Of a DNA stretch of 64,000 bases, positions 60,622 to 64,000 are shown in pieces; position 1 is the first letter of the stretch, and each line of letters begins with the position of its first letter. A model generated the notes under the pieces. That model did no database searches, had not been told where the DNA came from, and saw nothing but the letters and a program-made list of their open reading frames with translations. The translations under genes were made by a program, and so were the position numbers. Origin of the DNA: Azospirillum halopraeferens DSM 3675 (lineage in GTDB: Bacteria; Pseudomonadota; Alphaproteobacteria; Azospirillales; Azospirillaceae); NCBI RefSeq assembly GCF_000429625.1, contig NZ_AUCF01000004.1, forward strand, positions 372,001 through 436,000. The letters run 5' to 3'.

Positions 60622-62201
60622 GCCCGTTCCGCGACGCCCTGACCGACGGCCTGCCCGAGACCCTGGACGCCGACGTCTGCATCGTCGGCGCCGGTGCCTC
60701 CGGAATGACGCTGGCCATGCAGCTCGCCGATGCCGACGTGCGGGTCCTTCTGCTGGAAAGCGGCGGCATGGATATCGACGGCCAGACCCAGGGTCTGTAC
60801 CGCGGCTCCAACCTGGGGCTGCCGTACTTCGACCTGACGTCCTGCCGGCTGCGCTACTTCGGCGGCACCACCAACCATTGGGGCGGGTACTGCCGGGCCA
60901 ACGACCCCATCGACCACGAGGGGCGGCCCGACCTGGGTGTTCCCGCCTGGCCGGTCAGCCTCGACGCGCTGGGTCCCCACATCGCGCGCGCCGCCGCCAT
61001 GCTGGGCCTGAAGCCGGAGGGCTGGGACCCCGCCCACCAGCTCCGCGCCCGCGGCCTGCCCGATGACGCGCTGATCGAGCGCCATTCCCGCCGCCTGGAA
61101 ACCAAGGTGTTCCAGATCAGCCAGCAGGTGCGCTTCCGCTCGCTGTTCCGCGACGCCCTGGCCGGCCAGGCCAATCTGGAGGTGGTGCTCAACGCCAACG
61201 TCACCAACGTCGGCCTCGGCCCCGACGGGCGCCGGGTAGAGCGCCTGACCGTGAAGACCCTGGGCGGGGCGACCGCCGAGGTGCGGGCCCGCGTCATCGT
61301 GCTGGCCTGCCACGCCATCGAGAACGCGCGCCTGCTGCTCGATTCCGACGACGTCATGCCGCAGGGCGTGGGCAACGCCCACGGGCACGTGGGCCGCTAC
61401 TTCATGGAGCACGCCCACGTCATCTCCGGCGTCTTCATCCCGGCGAAGGGGCGGTTCCCGGCGATCTACGACGCCGGCTACATGGGCTCCATCAATGTCA
61501 ACGCCAACATCAGCCTGACCGCCGAGGCGATGCGCGAGCGCGGCATCCTGCAATACTACTGCCGATTCCGCACGCCGGAGGACAACGAGGCGGTGCGCGC
61601 CGCCATGGGCCGCATCAAGGACGCCTTCTGGGAGCCGTTCGATCCCGACTTCCTGGAGGATCTGGCCGAGGTCATGGCCAACCTGCCGAGCGCGGTCGAC
61701 GCCGTGGTCGGCAAGCTGCGGCCGCCGCGGGGCGACGCCCCCTATTACGTGCTGGACCACCGCATCGAGCAGGCCCCGAACCCGGACTCCCGCATCGTGC
61801 TGTCGGAGCGCCGCGATGCCCTGGGCAACCGGCCGGCCCACCTGGACTGGCGCCTCAACGACCTGGACTACCGCACCTTCCGCGAGGGGGCGGAGGTGGT
61901 CGCGGCGGAGATGAGCGCCCTGGGGCTCGGCCGCTTCCAGTTGGAGCCCTTCACGCCCGAGATCGTCGAGCGCGGGGTGCGCGGCCACTTCCACCACATC
62001 GGCACGACGCGCATGAGCGAACGGCCCGAAGACGGCGTGGTGGACGCGGATCTCAGGGTGCACGGGATCGACAACCTGTACGTGACGGGAAGCTCCGTCT
62101 TTCCGACCGCCGGCTATTCCGGGCCGACGATGATGCTGATCGCCCTGACCATGCGTCTGGCCGACCACCTGAAGGGCCCGGCCGGGCTGGCGAAGACCTG
62201 A
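60618..62201 (+). CDS. GMC-family FAD oxidoreductase (sugar dehydrogenase-like)
   Basis: The 527-residue product has no signal peptide. FAD binding shows in DADVCIVGAGASGMTLAMQLADADVRVLLLESGG and CRLRYFGGTTNHWGGYCRAND. The C-terminal GMC region has GHFHHIGTTRMSERPEDGVVDADLRVHGIDNLYVTGSSVFPTAGYSGPTMMLIALTMRLADHL with the catalytic-site His residues. This layout with a Tat small protein and a cytochrome c is that of FAD-dependent glucose, gluconate or sorbitol dehydrogenases. The location inside a polysaccharide locus raises the idea of oxidising a sugar of the polymer or a precursor. Confidence 0.9.
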   Translation: MSPFRDALTDGLPETLDADVCIVGAGASGMTLAMQLADADVRVLLLESGGMDIDGQTQGLYRGSNLGLPYFDLTSCRLRYFGGTTNHWGGYCRANDPIDHEGRPDLGVPAWPVSLDALGPHIARAAAMLGLKPEGWDPAHQLRARGLPDDALIERHSRRLETKVFQISQQVRFRSLFRDALAGQANLEVVLNANVTNVGLGPDGRRVERLTVKTLGGATAEVRARVIVLACHAIENARLLLDSDDVMPQGVGNAHGHVGRYFMEHAHVISGVFIPAKGRFPAIYDAGYMGSINVNANISLTAEAMRERGILQYYCRFRTPEDNEAVRAAMGRIKDAFWEPFDPDFLEDLAEVMANLPSAVDAVVGKLRPPRGDAPYYVLDHRIEQAPNPDSRIVLSERRDALGNRPAHLDWRLNDLDYRTFREGAEVVAAEMSALGLGRFQLEPFTPEIVERGVRGHFHHIGTTRMSERPEDGVVDADLRVHGIDNLYVTGSSVFPTAGYSGPTMMLIALTMRLADHLKGPAGLAKT

Positions 62202-62228
62202 AGCGGCCGTTGAGCGAGGAGAGAGGAC

Positions 62229-62438
62229 ATGCAACGTGCGCTGATCGCGGCCGCGAGCCTGATGGTGCCGCCGGTGGGGGCGCTGGCCGTCCGCTCGCTG
62301 CCGCTGCGGGTGCTGCTGCTGGCGGCGTCGCTGGCCGCCGCGGCGGTCTTCTTCGGCCTGTGGGTGGGGCCGGGTGCCCTGCTGTGGGCGGCGACGGGGG
62401 TGCTGTCGGCCCTGGCGGTGCTGTTGGGGCGCCGGTGA
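62229..62438 (+). CDS. Small membrane protein, 69 aa
   Basis: The ATG at 62229 follows GAGGAC. It has two membrane helices (IAAASLMVPPVGALAVRSLPL and VLLLAASLAAAAVFFGLWVG) and a third hydrophobic stretch (ALLWAATGVLSALAVLLGRR). The PPVG motif and size are a little like Pmp3/YqaE proteins. Function is unknown. It is coupled by GTGA overlap to the VanZ-like gene. Confidence 0.7.
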   Translation: MQRALIAAASLMVPPVGALAVRSLPLRVLLLAASLAAAAVFFGLWVGPGALLWAATGVLSALAVLLGRR

Positions 62439-62893
62439 CGGCGTTCACCCCGGCGTTGCGCCGCACCGCCCGCCGCCTGCTGGTGCCGCTGCTGGTGGTC
62501 GTGGTGGCCGGTGCCATCGTGCCCCAGCTCGCACCGCCGGGCACGCGGGGCATCGACAAGCTGTTCCACGCCGGCGCCTTCGCCGCCCTGGCGTTCGGGG
62601 TGGCGCTTGCCGCCGGCAGCCGCCGCCAGCTTTTCGCGGGGTGGCTGCTGCTGGCCCTGATGTCCTTCGGGATCGAGGGGGCGCAGGCCCTGGTGCCGGG
62701 ACGGTCGCCGTCGCTCACCGACGGCCTGGCCAGTCTGCTGGGCGTGGCCGCCGGGGCCGGTGCCGCGGCGGTGGCCGCCCTCCACCAACGGCGTATCCTC
62801 CGGCTGCTGCGCGGGGTCGCCCGTCGGGTGCCGGGACGGGCCAATCGGGGTCGCCGGCTTGCCCCTGTCTCGCGCGGCGGCGGTAGCGGTTAG
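62435..62893 (+). CDS. VanZ-like membrane protein
   Basis: The 152-residue product starts at GTG 62435. It shows VVVAGAIVPQLAPPGTRGIDKLFHAGAFAALAFGVALA and WLLLALMSFGIEGAQALVPGRSPSLTDGLASLLGVAAGA, with the family's conserved D-K-x-x-H and E-x-x-Q-x-x-x-P-G-R-x-x-x-x-D positions. VanZ-like proteins are three- to four-helix membrane proteins; their role in surface polysaccharide loci is unclear. It is probably part of the polysaccharide run. Confidence 0.88.
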   Translation: MTAFTPALRRTARRLLVPLLVVVVAGAIVPQLAPPGTRGIDKLFHAGAFAALAFGVALAAGSRRQLFAGWLLLALMSFGIEGAQALVPGRSPSLTDGLASLLGVAAGAGAAAVAALHQRRILRLLRGVARRVPGRANRGRRLAPVSRGGGSG

Positions 62894-62935
62894 CATCACC
62901 GCATCCGCCGCCGTCCTTAGGGGGAGACCGCGCCC

Positions 62936-63820
62936 ATGAGCAACCGCCGCACATCCATGCGAAAGGCCATGCTGGCCACCCTGCCGGTGCTGGCGATCCT
63001 GGTGGAGTGCAGTGTGGCCGCCGCCGGCGACCGACGGGGCCTTCTGTTCGAAGCCGACTTCGAGCGCGGCTCCGACCTCGCCGCCCTGGGGTTCCGCCAT
63101 TCCGGCAACCCTTCCGCCATCGCCCGCGTGGCGGGCGAGCGGGCGGTGCGCGTCCACCTCGACCGGCTGGCGGCGGGCGGCAACGGCTACCGCAGCGAGA
63201 TCCAGCCGGTGGCGCTGCCGGCGCCGGCGTTCGACCAGGGCATGTTCGCCCGGATCGGCAAGGAATACTGGTACGGCATGCGTCTCTACATGCCGGAGGA
63301 CTGGCGGGTGCGCGACCGCAGCACCACCATCCTGGTGCAGTTCCACTCCGCGCCCGACCCGGGGGAGGCGTGGCGCAACCCGCCCGTCTCCCTGCGCACC
63401 GCGCTCAGGGACGGGCGCACCCACTTCATGCTGCACGTCCGCTCCGATTCCAGCCGCTATACCACGGGCTCCGGCGAGGCGCGCTACGACCGCTCCGACT
63501 CCATCGACCTCGGCCCCATCGACTCCGCCGTCGGGACCTGGACCGACTGGGTGTGGAACATCCGCTGGAACCACGACGGCAACGGCTTCCTGCGCCTCTA
63601 CCGCAACGGCCGGCTGGTCGCCGACGTGGCCGGCGGCAACAGCTTCAACGACCGCACCGGACCCTATCTGAAGCTGGGCCTCTACAAGTTCGACTGGAAG
63701 GATCGCCGCGACACCGGCCCCTCCAGCCGGACCCTCTACATCGACGACCTGCGGGTGGGCGATGCCGCCGCCGGTTACGACGGCGTCGCACCGCGCCCTG
63801 CGGCGGCCGGACGGTCCTGA
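62936..63820 (+). CDS. Heparin-lyase-I-type polysaccharide lyase (exported)
   Basis: The 294-residue product has a signal peptide (KAMLATLPVLAILVECSVAAAGD). The mature part matches PF14099-type polysaccharide lyases with a jelly-roll fold: YRSEIQPVALPAPAF, EYWYGMRLYMPEDWRVRDRSTTILVQFHSAPDPGEAWRNPPVSL, WTDWVWNIRWNHDGNGFLRLYRNGRLVADVAGGNSFND and YLKLGLYKFDWK with a final LYIDDLRVGD. It would cut the uronic-acid-containing polymer in the periplasm, for clearing or chain release. That fits the ManNAcA pathway encoded in this locus. Confidence 0.85.
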   Translation: MSNRRTSMRKAMLATLPVLAILVECSVAAAGDRRGLLFEADFERGSDLAALGFRHSGNPSAIARVAGERAVRVHLDRLAAGGNGYRSEIQPVALPAPAFDQGMFARIGKEYWYGMRLYMPEDWRVRDRSTTILVQFHSAPDPGEAWRNPPVSLRTALRDGRTHFMLHVRSDSSRYTTGSGEARYDRSDSIDLGPIDSAVGTWTDWVWNIRWNHDGNGFLRLYRNGRLVADVAGGNSFNDRTGPYLKLGLYKFDWKDRRDTGPSSRTLYIDDLRVGDAAAGYDGVAPRPAAAGRS

Positions 63821-63899
63821 CCGGGCTGCGGGGCTTCCGTTCGCGCCGCGGGACCGTTAGGCTGGCCGACGATACGCCACCGTATGAAGGCCCGCCGCC

Positions 63900-64000
63900 A
63901 TGCCCGCCGACCCGTCGCCCGCCGCCGCCCGTGTCGCGCTGCCGCCCGAAGGCGGCGCCGTCGCGGTGGCGCCGGGGGTGCATTGGGTGCGGATGCCGCT
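63900..64000 (+). CDS. Probable MBL-fold metallo-hydrolase (3'-truncated by window)
   Basis: Only the first 33 codons are visible: MPADPSPAAARVALPPEGG, then AVAVAPGVHWVRMPL. The GVHWVRMPLP-type start is typical of alphaproteobacterial MBL-fold hydrolases, whose HxHxDH motif would lie further right. The call is tentative because the catalytic region is outside the window. Confidence 0.6.
   Translation, partial: MPADPSPAAARVALPPEGGAVAVAPGVHWVRMP

Overview
The window reads as about 64 kb of chromosome from a very GC-rich alphaproteobacterium. Gene content (Rieske/cytochrome b/cytochrome c1 operon, coxBA, oxygen-dependent HemF, a DUF6111 gene between a CoA pyrophosphatase and a CCA-adding enzyme, and a MoxR/DUF58/DUF4159 aerotolerance-type operon) points to the Rhodospirillales, probably an Azospirillum-like genus. 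That placement is inference from gene content; no rRNA is present.

Positions 1 to about 19,600 are accessory DNA and look like most of a genomic island inserted at the 3' end of tRNA-Gln(TTG) (19603-19677, minus strand). A 660-residue DUF6538/tyrosine integrase sits next to the tRNA, and the island runs leftwards past the window edge. Its left half is a defence and nucleotide-metabolism zone: a GmrSD-like DUF262/DUF1524 nuclease cut by the window start, a small cluster (DUF429-like, HD phosphohydrolase, DUF4258-like), a BrxR/CapW-type WYL regulator, a PD-(D/E)XK nuclease-like gene, and a two-gene OLD-family ATPase/TOPRIM plus UvrD-helicase operon that has the Gabija layout. Its right half is a mobility zone: a DDE transposase of ISL3 type, a second tyrosine recombinase convergent with and overlapping it, small unknown genes, a metallophosphoesterase, and several palindromes. 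Among these is a striking 193-bp inverted-repeat structure at 11.23-11.43 kb that contains a Xer/dif-format core.

Positions 19.7-46.6 kb are mostly ordinary chromosome: the MoxR-DUF58-BatA/DUF4159-membrane protein operon (minus), DUF1285-Nudix-DUF6111-cca (plus), trmL-hemF (minus), petABC (plus, with a clear terminator), DUF924, an EamA transporter, coxB-coxA (minus), two related RTX calcium-binding proteins (one with an N-terminal DUF4347 domain), a thioredoxin-reductase-like flavoprotein, a cupin, a PmtA-like methyltransferase, and a lipoprotein/small protein pair of unknown role.

Positions 46.6-63.8 kb form a surface-polysaccharide locus. wecB, wecC and a WecG/TagA glycosyltransferase would make and use UDP-ManNAcA. 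They are accompanied by a polysaccharide pyruvyl transferase, a nitroreductase-like protein, a Wzx-type flippase, a Wzc/BY-kinase, a GT2 glycosyltransferase, an O-antigen-ligase/Wzy-type protein and a heparin-lyase-I-type polysaccharide lyase. An unusual insert in this locus is a three-gene redox module (lipoprotein cytochrome c, small Tat protein, GMC flavoprotein) that resembles FAD-dependent periplasmic sugar dehydrogenases. The window ends inside the start of a probable MBL-fold hydrolase gene.
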